NCBI GenBank assembly: GCA_964511405.1 | Contig: CAZEFK010000281.1 | Coordinates: 1-7,725, forward strand | Source of the DNA: CAZEFK01 sp964511405 | GTDB lineage: Bacteria; Pseudomonadota; Alphaproteobacteria; Elsterales; Elsteraceae | DNA: 7,725 nt | Direction of reading: 5' to 3' | Shown: piece by piece, positions 1-6,807 of the stretch | Position numbering within the stretch: position 1 is the stretch's first letter | How the letters are laid out: each line of letters begins with the position of its first letter | The notes under the pieces: generated by a model | The model's database searches: none | What the model saw: the letters and a program-made list of their open reading frames with translations, nothing else | What the model was told of the DNA's origin: nothing | Translations under genes and position numbers: made by a program

Positions 1-69
1 CTGCGCGTCGACGAGGAGGTCGAGCGCGACGGCCTGGACCTCAGCCTGCACGGCGAAACCGTGCACTGA
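1..69 (+). CDS. amtB: Ammonium transporter (Amt family), C-terminal end only
   Basis: The window opens in frame inside a gene that ends at TGA 67-69. The 22 residues visible include the run GLDLSLHGETVH. This matches the cytoplasmic C-terminal tail of Amt ammonium channels, which typically ends in a 'GLD-x-x-x-HGE' pattern. In the family, this tail regulates the channel and contacts the PII protein GlnK. The protein itself is an inner-membrane trimer conducting ammonium or ammonia. Only the tail is present, so the transmembrane part and the start cannot be checked. A strong terminator follows 25 bases downstream, so this gene ends its own transcription unit. The identification rests on one short motif, and the gene symbol is by family resemblance. 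Confidence 0.72.
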   Translation: MRVDEEVERDGLDLSLHGETVH

Positions 70-93
70 CCGGGCTTCGGCTGCGGGTCGAGG

Positions 94-122
94 AAAGGGG
101 GCCTTCGGGCCCCCTTTTTTAT
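94..122 (+). terminator. Rho-independent terminator after the ammonium transporter gene
   Basis: A perfect 7-bp GC stem (GGGGGCC at 97-103, GGCCCCC at 108-114) closes a TTCG tetraloop. Three A's before it can pair with T's after it, and a run of six T's (115-120) follows. This is a textbook intrinsic terminator, 25 bases after the transporter stop codon and before the next gene's ribosome binding site. Confidence 0.93.
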
Positions 123-165
123 TCCGGCGTCAGCTGTCAGCGTCGTCCCGTCGACGGCGGAGGCC

Positions 166-1286
166 ATGATGCAGTTGCGGACGGGGTTCGGTTTTGCGGC
201 AATGGCGGTGTTGGCGCTGGCCGGGTGCAGCAGCGACACGATGCTCAATGAGCCCTCCGGCATCGCGGGCTACCAATCCCCGCGCCAGGTGACCAACGCC
301 GAAAGCTACGGCTGGTTTCGGCCCAACCAGATCGAGCTGACGTCGGCCACGCCGGTCTCGGCGTTCGGGCTCGATGTCAATACGGCCAGCTATGCCGTGG
401 CGCGGCGCTATCTCCGCGGCGAAACCCTGCCGCCGGCTCCAGCCGTCTGGTCCGAGGCCTTCCTGAACTATTTCGACTATGGCTACGAGGCTCCGGACTC
501 GCGCGCGCGGCCGTTCCGGATCTCGGCCGTGGTGACGCCAGCGCCGTGGAATCCCGACGACCAGCTGCTGCATGTCGGCATCAGGGCCGCCGACGTGGTG
601 GCGGAGGACCTGCCCCCGCTGCGCCTGGTGCTGGTCGTCGACAGCTCCGAGAAGATGGGACAGCCCGACCGGCTGCCGTTGGTGGCCGCCGCCGCGGAGT
701 CGCTGATCCGGCCGCTGACGGCGCGCGACCGGGTCGCGCTGGTGCGCTTCGGTGACGGGGCGACCGTGGCGGTGCCGGCCGTCCCCGGCGACCGGGCCGC
801 GTCGGTGGCCCAGGCGCTGCAGTCCTTGGCAGCCAAGGGGCGGACGACCGGCGTGGCCGGGCTGGAGCTCGCCTATGACACCGCCACGTCGCTGTTCGAC
901 CCGAATGCGGTCAATCTGGTCGTGCTGGTCAGCGGCGGCGAGTTCGAGGATTTCGGCGAGAAGGTCGCCGACAACAAGCAGCGCCACACCCAGTACAACT
1001 TGAACGGCTTCGCACGCGGTCGGTGCTGCCCAGCGACGAGCGGCCCAGCGTGGCCGCCGCGCCACGCCCGACCCGGCTGGCGGTTGCGGCCGCGGCGTTC
1101 GCCGACAAGCTGCGCGACGACGGCTTCGTGGCCGGCGACTATACCTTCAAGGCGATTCGCGAGCTGGCGCTTGGTGTCGCCGCCGAGAGCCAGTCGGCGC
1201 CGGTCACCGAGCTCGCCAATCTGGCCGGCCGCGCGTCGGCGCTAGCTTGCGCTGCCGCGAAGCGACGATCGCCCGAGTGCCAATGA
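166..1286 (+). pseudogene. Broken YfbK-like VWA-domain lipoprotein gene (frameshift plus internal loss)
   Basis: The reading frame from ATG 166 starts with a lipoprotein signal peptide (lipobox LALAGC, Cys21). GGAGG at 159-163 suits a start at 166 or the adjacent ATG at 169. Residues about 55-150 match the N-terminal region of YfbK-type proteins (SAFGLDVNTASYAVARRYL, then a NYFDYGY segment and APWNP). A von Willebrand factor A domain runs from about residue 152 to about 260. Past about position 1000 this frame turns into Arg/Pro-rich nonsense and stops at TAG 1243. A different frame (about 1011-1286, TGA 1284-1286) instead encodes a typical YfbK C-terminal tail (AVAAAAFADKLRDDGF, then TFKAIRELA). 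The family is usually above 500 residues, and the rest of the VWA domain and the region after it, roughly 150-200 residues, have no counterpart here. The metal-ion site is also altered: DxSxS reads D159-S-S-E-K163, and the later conserved Asp is Gly257. I infer a decayed gene. A truncated 359-residue product could still be made. The family's function is poorly known. Confidence 0.8.
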
Positions 1287-1293
1287 CGCGGCC

Positions 1294-1321
1294 GCGCCGG
1301 GATCGAAGATTCCCCGGGCGC
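1294..1321 (+). terminator. Imperfect GC hairpin after the broken lipoprotein gene
   Basis: An imperfect hairpin starts 8 bases after the TGA at 1284-1286. GCGCCGGGATC (1294-1304) pairs across a GAA loop with GATTCCCCGGGCGC (1308-1321), with single-base bulges. No T tract follows directly, so a terminator role is only a possibility. It may simply be GC-rich self-complementarity. Confidence 0.3.
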
Positions 1322-1338
1322 TGAGCGCTGGACGTCGT

Positions 1339-1344
1339 TATATT
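1339..1344 (+). promoter_or_regulatory. Possible -10 element upstream of dapC
   Basis: TATATT lies in the most AT-rich stretch of this gap (about 1336-1360), 30 bases before the dapC start codon. It resembles a sigma-70 -10 box. No clear -35 box sits at the expected distance. The location fits a promoter for the dapC-ftsK unit, but this rests on one short match. Confidence 0.22.
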
Positions 1345-1373
1345 CTCGATCGAAATCAGATGGATCGACGTTC

Positions 1374-2558
1374 ATGCTGAATGATCGCTTGAACCAGCTT
1401 GGCGATTATCCGTTCCGGCGGTTGGCGGGCCTGCTGGCGCCGGTGGTGCCGCCCGAGGGTGTGCCGCCGATCGTCATGACCGCGGGCGATCCTCGGATGG
1501 GGTCGCCGGCGCTCGTGGCCGAGCTGATCCAGGCGAATGCCGCGCTGTGGGGCACCTATCCGCCATCGGCCGGCACGCCGGAGTTCCGCGCGGCGGTCGC
1601 CGGCTGGTGCGGGCGGCGCTATGGCCTGCCCGCCGGCATGGTCGATCCCGACCGCCATGTCGTGCCGGTGCCCGGCACCCGCGAAGGCTTGTTCATGCTG
1701 GCGCTGGCGACGGTGCCGCAGGAGCGGCGGGGCCAGCGGCCGCTCGTGTGCATGCCCAATCCGCTCTACCACGTCTATGGCGCCGCCGCGGCCATAGCTG
1801 GCGCCGAGCCGTATTTCCTGGATACCCCGCGCGAGACCGGGTTTCTGCCCGACCTTGACGCCCTGGATGCCGACACCCTGGCCCGGACGGCGCTGTTCTA
1901 TCTGTGCACGCCCAGCAATCCGCAGGGTGCGGTCGCCGACCTCGCCTACCTGACCCGCCTGGTCGAGCTGGCCCGGGAGTACGGCTTCGTCCTGGGCCTC
2001 GACGAGTGCTACGCCGAGATCTACGACCGCGCGGCGCCGGCCGGCGGGCTGCAGGCCTGCGCCGCCTTGGGCGGATCGCTGGACCATGTGGTGGTGTTCC
2101 ATAGCCTGTCCAAGCGCTCGTCGTCGCCCGGCCTGCGCTCGGGCTTCGCCTGCGGCGACGCTGATGCCGTGGCCGGGCTGCTGCGGCTGGCCGAATATGG
2201 CGGCGCCGGCATGCCTGGCCCGATCATGGCGACGGCCACGGCGCTGTGGGCCGACGAGGCCCATGTCGAGCCGGTCCGCGCCTTCTATCGGCAGAACATC
2301 GACGTCGCCGAGCGGATCCTGGGCAACCGCTTCGGCTTCTACCGTCCGCCGGGCGGCTTCTTCCTGTGGCTCGACGTCGGCGACGGCGAGGCCGCCACGG
2401 TCAAGCTGTGGCGCGACGCCGGGGTGCGGGTGCTGCCCGGCAAGTACATGACCCGCGGGCCCGAACCGACTCCCAGCGATCCGTTCATCCGGGTGGCCCT
2501 GGTCCATCCGCCCGAGATCACGGCCCGGGGCCTGTCGCGCCTGGCCGAGATCCTCTAG
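1374..2558 (+). CDS. dapC: N-succinyldiaminopimelate aminotransferase (DapC type, fold-type I PLP enzyme)
   Basis: This 394-residue protein is a class I/II aminotransferase. Its N-terminus (MLNDRLNQLGDYPFRRLAGL) and the phrase 'MPNPLYHVYGAAAAIAGAEP' follow the DapC pattern closely. DapC converts N-succinyl-2-amino-6-ketopimelate to N-succinyl-LL-diaminopimelate with glutamate as amino donor, in the cytoplasmic lysine and peptidoglycan precursor pathway. Visible PLP-site residues are N182 (CTPSNPQG), D210 and Y213 (LDECYAEIY), K247 as the Schiff-base lysine (HSLSKRSS), R255 (PGLRSGF, phosphate contact) and R373 (FIRVALV, substrate carboxylate). Length is normal for the family. The start is chosen because it matches the family N-terminus; the ribosome site is weak (TGGA at 1361-1364). 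The stop is 3 bases before ftsK, suggesting co-transcription and coupling. Other substrates, such as aspartate or acetylornithine, remain possible because this family overlaps in specificity. Confidence 0.85.
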   Translation: MLNDRLNQLGDYPFRRLAGLLAPVVPPEGVPPIVMTAGDPRMGSPALVAELIQANAALWGTYPPSAGTPEFRAAVAGWCGRRYGLPAGMVDPDRHVVPVPGTREGLFMLALATVPQERRGQRPLVCMPNPLYHVYGAAAAIAGAEPYFLDTPRETGFLPDLDALDADTLARTALFYLCTPSNPQGAVADLAYLTRLVELAREYGFVLGLDECYAEIYDRAAPAGGLQACAALGGSLDHVVVFHSLSKRSSSPGLRSGFACGDADAVAGLLRLAEYGGAGMPGPIMATATALWADEAHVEPVRAFYRQNIDVAERILGNRFGFYRPPGGFFLWLDVGDGEAATVKLWRDAGVRVLPGKYMTRGPEPTPSDPFIRVALVHPPEITARGLSRLAEIL

Positions 2559-2561
2559 GCC

Positions 2562-5063
2562 ATGATGCTTGCGACGACGCCGCGCCGGCGCAAGGGCAGC
2601 CTGCTTCCCGACGGTGCCGGCGCCTACCTGCGCCGCCGCGCGGAAGAGGTGGTCGGGCTCGCGCTGATGATCGCCGCGCTGGCGCTGCTGCTGGCGTGGC
2701 TGAGCTACGTGCCCGACGATCCCTCGCCGCTGCGGTCGGGCCCGGGCCCGATCCATAACCTGCTGGGTTCGCTCGGCGCGGCCTTCAGCGACGTCGGCGT
2801 CCAGACCCTGGGGACCGGCTATCTGCTGTTCATCGGGATCGTCGCCGCCTGGGGCTGGCGGCTGTTCGCGCATCGCGGCCTGACCCGGGTGTGGCTCCGG
2901 CTGTCGCTGCTGCCGGCGTCGCTGTTCGCGGCTGCGATCACCGCCGGCGCCCTGCCGCGCTTTGGCGGCGCGGCGCTGCCCAGCGGCCCGGGCGGCGCCA
3001 TCGGCACCCTGGCCCTGGGCAAGCTTGCGGGCCTTGGCCCGCTGTTGGGCGGGGTCAGCAGCGGCACCATCGGTTTGGCCATGGCCGGCCTCACCACTGG
3101 CCTCACGGTGCTGACCCTGGGCTTCAGCCCGGCGGAGTGGAAGCGCATGGCGCTGGCCAGCCTGCGCGGCGTGCGCCGCGGCAGCCGGGCGGCGGCCGCC
3201 GGGGCGATCGCCGGGGCCCAGGCGGCGCGCGCCGGCATCGAGGCCCTGCGCGGCCGCGCCGAGCCTCATTTCGGCCTTCCGTCGCTGGGCGGCCCGGCGT
3301 CGTCCGCTCCAACGCCGTCCGCCCCGACATCGTTCTCCGACGAGCCGCCGCCGGCGACCGAGCCGGTTGCCCAGCCCAGCCTGCTGCCGGAACTGCGTGG
3401 CGAAGCCCGGCCGGCGGCGGCCGGGATGGCGCTGCCGGCGGTGGCCCGCAAGCCGGCGCGCGGGCTAGTCGAGCCGCGCCTGGAGGAGAAGAAGCCGCCG
3501 CCGCGCAAGCCGGCACCGCAGCAGACCGCCCTGGACCTGACCCCCAACGAGGGCTACCGCCTGCCGCCGACGGAACTGTTGAACCCGGCGCCGCCGTCCA
3601 GTGGGCCGGTAATGAGCGAAGAGGCGCTGGCCGACAATGCCCGCCTGCTGGAGCAGGTGCTGTCGGACTTCGGCGTGCGCGGCGAGATCGTGAAGGTGCG
3701 GCCCGGGCCGGTGGTCGCGCTGTACGAGCTGGAACCGGCGCCTGGCACCAAGTCCAGCCGGGTCATCGGGCTGGCCGACGACATCGCGCGCTCCATGAGC
3801 GCGATCGCCGTGCGCATCGCCGTGGTGCCCGGACGCAGCGTGATCGGCATCGAGCTGCCCAACGCCCGGCGCGAGACGGTCTATCTGCGCGAGATCCTGA
3901 CCTCCGACGCCTACGAGACTACGGCCGCCAAGCTGGCCCTGATCCTGGGCAAGGACATCGGCGGCACGCCCGTGGTGGTCGACCTGGCGCGCATGCCGCA
4001 TCTGCTGATCGCCGGCACCACCGGTTCGGGCAAGTCGGTCGGCATCAACACCATGATCCTGTCGCTCGTGTTCCGGATGCCGCCGGAGAAGTGCCGGTTC
4101 ATCATGATCGACCCCAAGATGCTGGAGCTGTCGGTCTATGACGGCATCCCGCACCTGCTGGCGCCGGTGGTGACCGATCCCAAGAAGGCGGTGGTGGCGC
4201 TGAAATGGACGGTGCGCGAGATGGAAACGCGCTACCGCGCCATGTCCAAGCTCGGCGTGCGCAACATCGAGGGCTATAACGGCCGGGTCGACGAGATCAC
4301 CAAGAGCGGCGAGCAGACCAGCCGGCGCGTGCAGGTCGGATTCGACGAGGAGACCGGCGAGCCGCTGTTCGAGGACCAGCCGCTCAACCTGTATCCCTTG
4401 CCCTACATCGTGGTCGTGGTCGACGAGATGGCCGACCTGATGCTGGTGGCCGGCAAGGATATCGAGGGTGCGATCCAGCGCCTGGCCCAGATGGCGCGCG
4501 CCGCCGGCATCCACCTGATCATGGCGACCCAGCGGCCGTCGGTCGACGTCATCACCGGCACCATCAAGGCCAACTTCCCGACCCGCATCAGCTTCCAGGT
4601 GACGTCCAAGATCGACAGCCGGACGATCCTGGGCGAGGGCGGCGCCGAGCAGCTCCTGGGCCAGGGCGACATGCTGTCCATGGCCGGCGGCGGGCGCGTG
4701 ACCCGGGTCCATGGGCCGTTCGTATCCGACTCCGAGGTCGAGCAGGTCGTGAAGTTCCTGAAGAGCCAGGGCGCGCCCAGCTATGTCGATGCCGTGACCG
4801 AGGACGACGACGAGGACGAGGCGCTCGACGAGGCGGCCGGCCGCGGCGGCGACGAGGGCGGCTCGGGCGACGACCTTTACGACCAGGCAGTGGCGCTGGT
4901 CGCGCGCGAGCGGAAGGCCTCGACCAGTTTCATCCAGCGCCACCTGCAGATCGGCTATAACCGCGCCGCCCGCCTGATCGAACGCATGGAGAGCGAGGGC
5001 GTGGTCGGCCAGGCCAACCATGTCGGCAAGCGCGAAGTGCTGATCGGTCGCGGGCCCGAGTGA
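2562..5063 (+). CDS. ftsK: DNA translocase FtsK
   Basis: This 833-residue protein has the full FtsK layout. About four membrane segments lie in the first 190 residues (near 31-50, 81-100, 115-135 and 167-187). A Pro/Ala-rich linker covers about 205-345. The alpha/beta motor domain covers about 350-735, with Walker A GTTGSGKS (485-492) and Walker B VVVVDEM (617-623; D621, E622). The conserved run ATQRPSVDVITGTIKANFP starts at 655. An acidic Gly/Asp/Glu linker (about 746-771) leads to the winged-helix gamma domain (771-833), which in the family reads KOPS sites and activates XerCD at dif. FtsK is a hexameric septal ATPase that pumps chromosome ends apart and helps assemble the divisome. The linker is short compared with E. 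coli (1329 residues), but this total length is usual for alphaproteobacteria. ATGATG at 2562 follows the dapC stop by 3 bases, so coupled translation is likely. No lesions are visible. Confidence 0.97.
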   Translation: MMLATTPRRRKGSLLPDGAGAYLRRRAEEVVGLALMIAALALLLAWLSYVPDDPSPLRSGPGPIHNLLGSLGAAFSDVGVQTLGTGYLLFIGIVAAWGWRLFAHRGLTRVWLRLSLLPASLFAAAITAGALPRFGGAALPSGPGGAIGTLALGKLAGLGPLLGGVSSGTIGLAMAGLTTGLTVLTLGFSPAEWKRMALASLRGVRRGSRAAAAGAIAGAQAARAGIEALRGRAEPHFGLPSLGGPASSAPTPSAPTSFSDEPPPATEPVAQPSLLPELRGEARPAAAGMALPAVARKPARGLVEPRLEEKKPPPRKPAPQQTALDLTPNEGYRLPPTELLNPAPPSSGPVMSEEALADNARLLEQVLSDFGVRGEIVKVRPGPVVALYELEPAPGTKSSRVIGLADDIARSMSAIAVRIAVVPGRSVIGIELPNARRETVYLREILTSDAYETTAAKLALILGKDIGGTPVVVDLARMPHLLIAGTTGSGKSVGINTMILSLVFRMPPEKCRFIMIDPKMLELSVYDGIPHLLAPVVTDPKKAVVALKWTVREMETRYRAMSKLGVRNIEGYNGRVDEITKSGEQTSRRVQVGFDEETGEPLFEDQPLNLYPLPYIVVVVDEMADLMLVAGKDIEGAIQRLAQMARAAGIHLIMATQRPSVDVITGTIKANFPTRISFQVTSKIDSRTILGEGGAEQLLGQGDMLSMAGGGRVTRVHGPFVSDSEVEQVVKFLKSQGAPSYVDAVTEDDDEDEALDEAAGRGGDEGGSGDDLYDQAVALVARERKASTSFIQRHLQIGYNRAARLIERMESEGVVGQANHVGKREVLIGRGPE

Positions 5064-5066
5064 GCC

Positions 5067-5087
5067 GCCGCCCTTGCATCGGGCGGC
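5067..5087 (+). other. Stem-loop between ftsK and lolA
   Basis: A perfect 7-bp stem (GCCGCCC at 5067-5073 and GGGCGGC at 5081-5087) closes the 7-base loop TTGCATC, starting 3 bases after the ftsK stop. It is not followed by a T tract. It could be a weak terminator or a processing or stability element that sets lolA levels apart from ftsK, or a chance structure in GC-rich DNA. Confidence 0.4.
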
Positions 5088-5133
5088 CGCGCCCTCATTT
5101 CGGCGGATGGCGTCGAGCAACAGGATGACAGCG

Positions 5134-5784
5134 ATGCGTGGATGGATGCGGGCGGCCGTCATGGGGCCGCTGCTGGCGGCGGCTCTGGCGGCGGCCGGAC
5201 CGGCCAGCGCGGCCAAGGCGGTGCCGGCGCCCCTGAGCCAGCAGGACCGGGCGGACATTGCCCGGATCGAAACCTATCTCGACGGGCTGCATTCGCTGTC
5301 GGCGCGGTTCCTGCAGGTCAACGACGACGGCAACCTGCTCCGTGGCGAGTTCTACATGGAGCATCCGGGCCGGCTGCGCTTCCAGTACGACCCGCCGGCG
5401 ACCATCACCATGGTCTCGGACGGCTCCATGGTCCTCTACTATGACCGGGCCCTGAAGCAGTCGAGCTACGTGCCGCTCAGCCGGACGCCGCTCGCCATCC
5501 TGGGCTCCGACCACGTGTCGCTGGGCGGCGCGGTCACGGTGACCAAGATCGACCGCCAGCCGGGCTCGATCCGGCTGACGCTGGAGGACACCAACGACCC
5601 CGGCAAGGGCAGCCTGACCCTGGTGTTCTCGGATCGCCCGCTGCAGCTCCTGCAATGGGTCGTCGTCGACTCCCAGCGGGTGACGACCAAGGTGTCGCTG
5701 GATAACATCCAGCTCGACCCCCAGCTCTCGAAGGAGCTGTTTTCTTTCAAGGAATTCATGTTCCCGGGCACGACCCACGACTAA
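5134..5784 (+). CDS. lolA: Outer-membrane lipoprotein carrier protein LolA
   Basis: From ATG 5134 the product is 216 residues, the usual LolA length. It begins with a Sec signal peptide: a basic start (MRGWMR), a hydrophobic core, and a likely cleavage after GPASA (residue 26). The mature part shows family features: IETYLDGLHSLSARFLQ (45-61), GEFYMEHPGRLRFQYDPP (71-88) and a predicted open beta-barrel continuing to the C-terminus. In the family, LolA takes lipoproteins from the inner-membrane LolCDE complex and carries them across the periplasm. I chose 5134 because AGGA (5122-5125) lies 8 bases upstream and the signal peptide starts cleanly there. In-frame ATGs at 5125 and 5107 are alternatives that add 3 or 9 residues. 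An ftsK-lolA order is common in alphaproteobacteria. Most of this class lack an obvious LolB, and some of their LolA proteins reportedly also do LolB's job; that is not testable from this sequence. Confidence 0.92.
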   Translation: MRGWMRAAVMGPLLAAALAAAGPASAAKAVPAPLSQQDRADIARIETYLDGLHSLSARFLQVNDDGNLLRGEFYMEHPGRLRFQYDPPATITMVSDGSMVLYYDRALKQSSYVPLSRTPLAILGSDHVSLGGAVTVTKIDRQPGSIRLTLEDTNDPGKGSLTLVFSDRPLQLLQWVVVDSQRVTTKVSLDNIQLDPQLSKELFSFKEFMFPGTTHD

Positions 5785-5814
5785 GCTCGGCACATCACGT
5801 AAGGGAGCGACGGG

Positions 5815-6585
5815 ATGGGCCGGCCGCTGATCGGGATCACGGCGTCGGTGCGGATGGGCGACGAGCAGTTCGACCATCGCGTCGGCGACAAGTACATCGT
5901 TGCGGTCGCCGAGGCGGCCGAGGGGGCGCCGGTGCTGCTGCCGGCCATCGGCGACGGCGTCCTCGCCGACTGGATCGAGCGCCTGGACGGCCTGCTGTTC
6001 ACCGGCTGCCCGTCCAATGTCGAGCCGCATCGCTATGGCGGCGAACCGAGCCGGCCGGGCACCTTGCACGACGCGCGCCGGGATGCGACGACGCTGCCGA
6101 TGATCCGCGCTGCGCTGACGTCAGGCGTGCCGATGCTGTGCATCTGCCGCGGCCACCAGGAGCTGAACGTCGCGCTCGGCGGCAGCCTGCACCAGCTGGT
6201 CCACGAGCTGCCGGGCCGGCGCGACCACCGGTCGAAGAAGGACGGGCCGATGGCGGTGGCCTATGCCGAGGCCCATCGGGTCCGGCTGGTGCCGGGCGGC
6301 GTGATCGCCGCCTGCGCCGGGGGCGCCGAAACCATCGAGGTCAATTCGCTGCATGCCCAGGCGATCGATCGTGTGGCGCCGCGCTTGGTCGTGGAGGCCG
6401 TGGCCGACGACGGCACGATCGAAGCCGTGCGGGTCGCCGATGCCTCGGCCTTCGCCATGGGCATCCAGTGGCACCCGGAGTTCCGGGCGCGCGACAACCC
6501 GGTCAGCCTGAACCTGTTCCGCCGATTCGGCGACGCCGCGCGGGCGCGGGCGGCCCAGCGTGGGGAGCGGGCGGCGGCGGAGTAG
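5815..6585 (+). CDS. Gamma-glutamyl-gamma-aminobutyrate hydrolase family protein (PuuD-like, peptidase C26)
   Basis: This 256-residue protein is a class I glutamine amidotransferase-fold hydrolase. The nucleophile elbow reads PMLCICRGHQELN, with C111 as the likely catalytic Cys and R112-G113 next to it. The other catalytic residues are in QWHPE (H220, E222). The family phrase LLFTGCPSNVEPHRYGG is at 60-76, and VNSLHAQAIDR at 176-186. The best known member, PuuD, splits gamma-glutamyl-GABA to glutamate and GABA in putrescine breakdown. Other members act on different gamma-glutamyl amides, so the substrate is not certain and I give no symbol. It is cytoplasmic, with no signal peptide. An excellent ribosome site (AAGGGAG, 5801-5807) sits 7 bases before the ATG, 30 bases after lolA, so it may share that transcript. 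No polyamine genes lie nearby. The Arg/Ala-rich tail (about 240-256) is probably disordered. Confidence 0.88.
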   Translation: MGRPLIGITASVRMGDEQFDHRVGDKYIVAVAEAAEGAPVLLPAIGDGVLADWIERLDGLLFTGCPSNVEPHRYGGEPSRPGTLHDARRDATTLPMIRAALTSGVPMLCICRGHQELNVALGGSLHQLVHELPGRRDHRSKKDGPMAVAYAEAHRVRLVPGGVIAACAGGAETIEVNSLHAQAIDRVAPRLVVEAVADDGTIEAVRVADASAFAMGIQWHPEFRARDNPVSLNLFRRFGDAARARAAQRGERAAAE

Positions 6586-6807
6586 GGCGCGGCGGCCTCG
6601 ATTCCCCATCCCCGCTGGCACTAACTCAGCTCCTCCTCCCCTTGTGGGAGGAGGCCGGGAGGAGGGGTGGCCTGGATGCGGCGGGGGGAAATCCTCCACC
6701 GTGGTCGGCTAATCCCCTCGGTCGTGATTCTCCCCTCCACCCGACCTCCTCCCACAAGGGGAGGAGGAGAGTAGAGGTGGAGGGCCACTGCGATCTGCCT
6801 CGGAGTA
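6586..6807. other. Convergent intergenic region
   Basis: These 222 bases lie between the stop codon of the PuuD-like gene on the + strand and the stop codon of atpC on the - strand. I see no plausible gene in them. The main content is a large inverted repeat (6630-6769), annotated separately. The flanks (6586-6629 and 6770-6807) and the 64-base centre (6668-6731) show no recognisable motif. Confidence 0.8.
6630..6769. repeat. Large inverted repeat with nested hairpins (dispersed-palindrome type)
   Basis: The left arm (6630-6667) and right arm (6732-6769) are reverse complements over 38 bases, with only two mismatches: 25 bases are exact, then two blocks of 4 and 7. A 64-base centre separates them. 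Each arm is itself palindromic: CCTCCTCCC (6632-6640) and GGGAGGAGG (6646-6654) close a CTTGT loop, and the right arm does the same with ACAAG. CTCCTCCCC...GGGGAGGAG-type palindromes are frequent, high-copy intergenic repeats in alphaproteobacteria, so a REP-like or MITE-like origin is likely. It encodes nothing. Its position between convergent genes suits a bidirectional terminator or an mRNA 3' end stabiliser. I did not see target-site duplications at its ends. Confidence 0.85.

Noticed and set aside
990..1030. Programmed ribosomal frameshifting joining the two halves of the VWA lipoprotein gene.
   Set aside because: No slippery heptamer or downstream pseudoknot is evident, and a shift alone would not restore the missing middle of the protein.
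130..1065. A 311-codon open frame on the - strand, opposite the broken lipoprotein gene.
   Set aside because: Its composition is shadow-like, while the + strand shows a lipobox, YfbK N-terminal motifs and a VWA fold.
1356..3269. A 637-codon open frame on the - strand, opposite dapC and the start of ftsK.
   Set aside because: It is rich in Arg, Gln, Gly and Ala without recognisable domains, and lies wholly against two well-recognised genes. High GC content suppresses stop codons in such shadow frames.
2891..4141. A 416-codon open frame on the + strand in a second frame within ftsK.
   Set aside because: It is an Arg/Gly/Ala/Pro-rich out-of-frame translation of ftsK, with no independent domain or ribosome site.
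3465..5258. A 597-codon open frame on the - strand, opposite the ftsK motor domain.
   Set aside because: It has His/Asp/Gln/Arg-rich low-complexity composition and no family features. The + strand carries intact FtsK motifs over the same bases.
6121..6699. A 192-codon open frame on the - strand spanning the end of the PuuD-like gene and part of the palindromic repeat.
   Set aside because: It runs through repeat sequence and antisense to an enzyme with clear catalytic motifs; no family resemblance.
6630..6769. CRISPR array or insertion-sequence ends.
   Set aside because: There are only two arms, in inverted orientation, with no series of direct repeats and no transposase between them.
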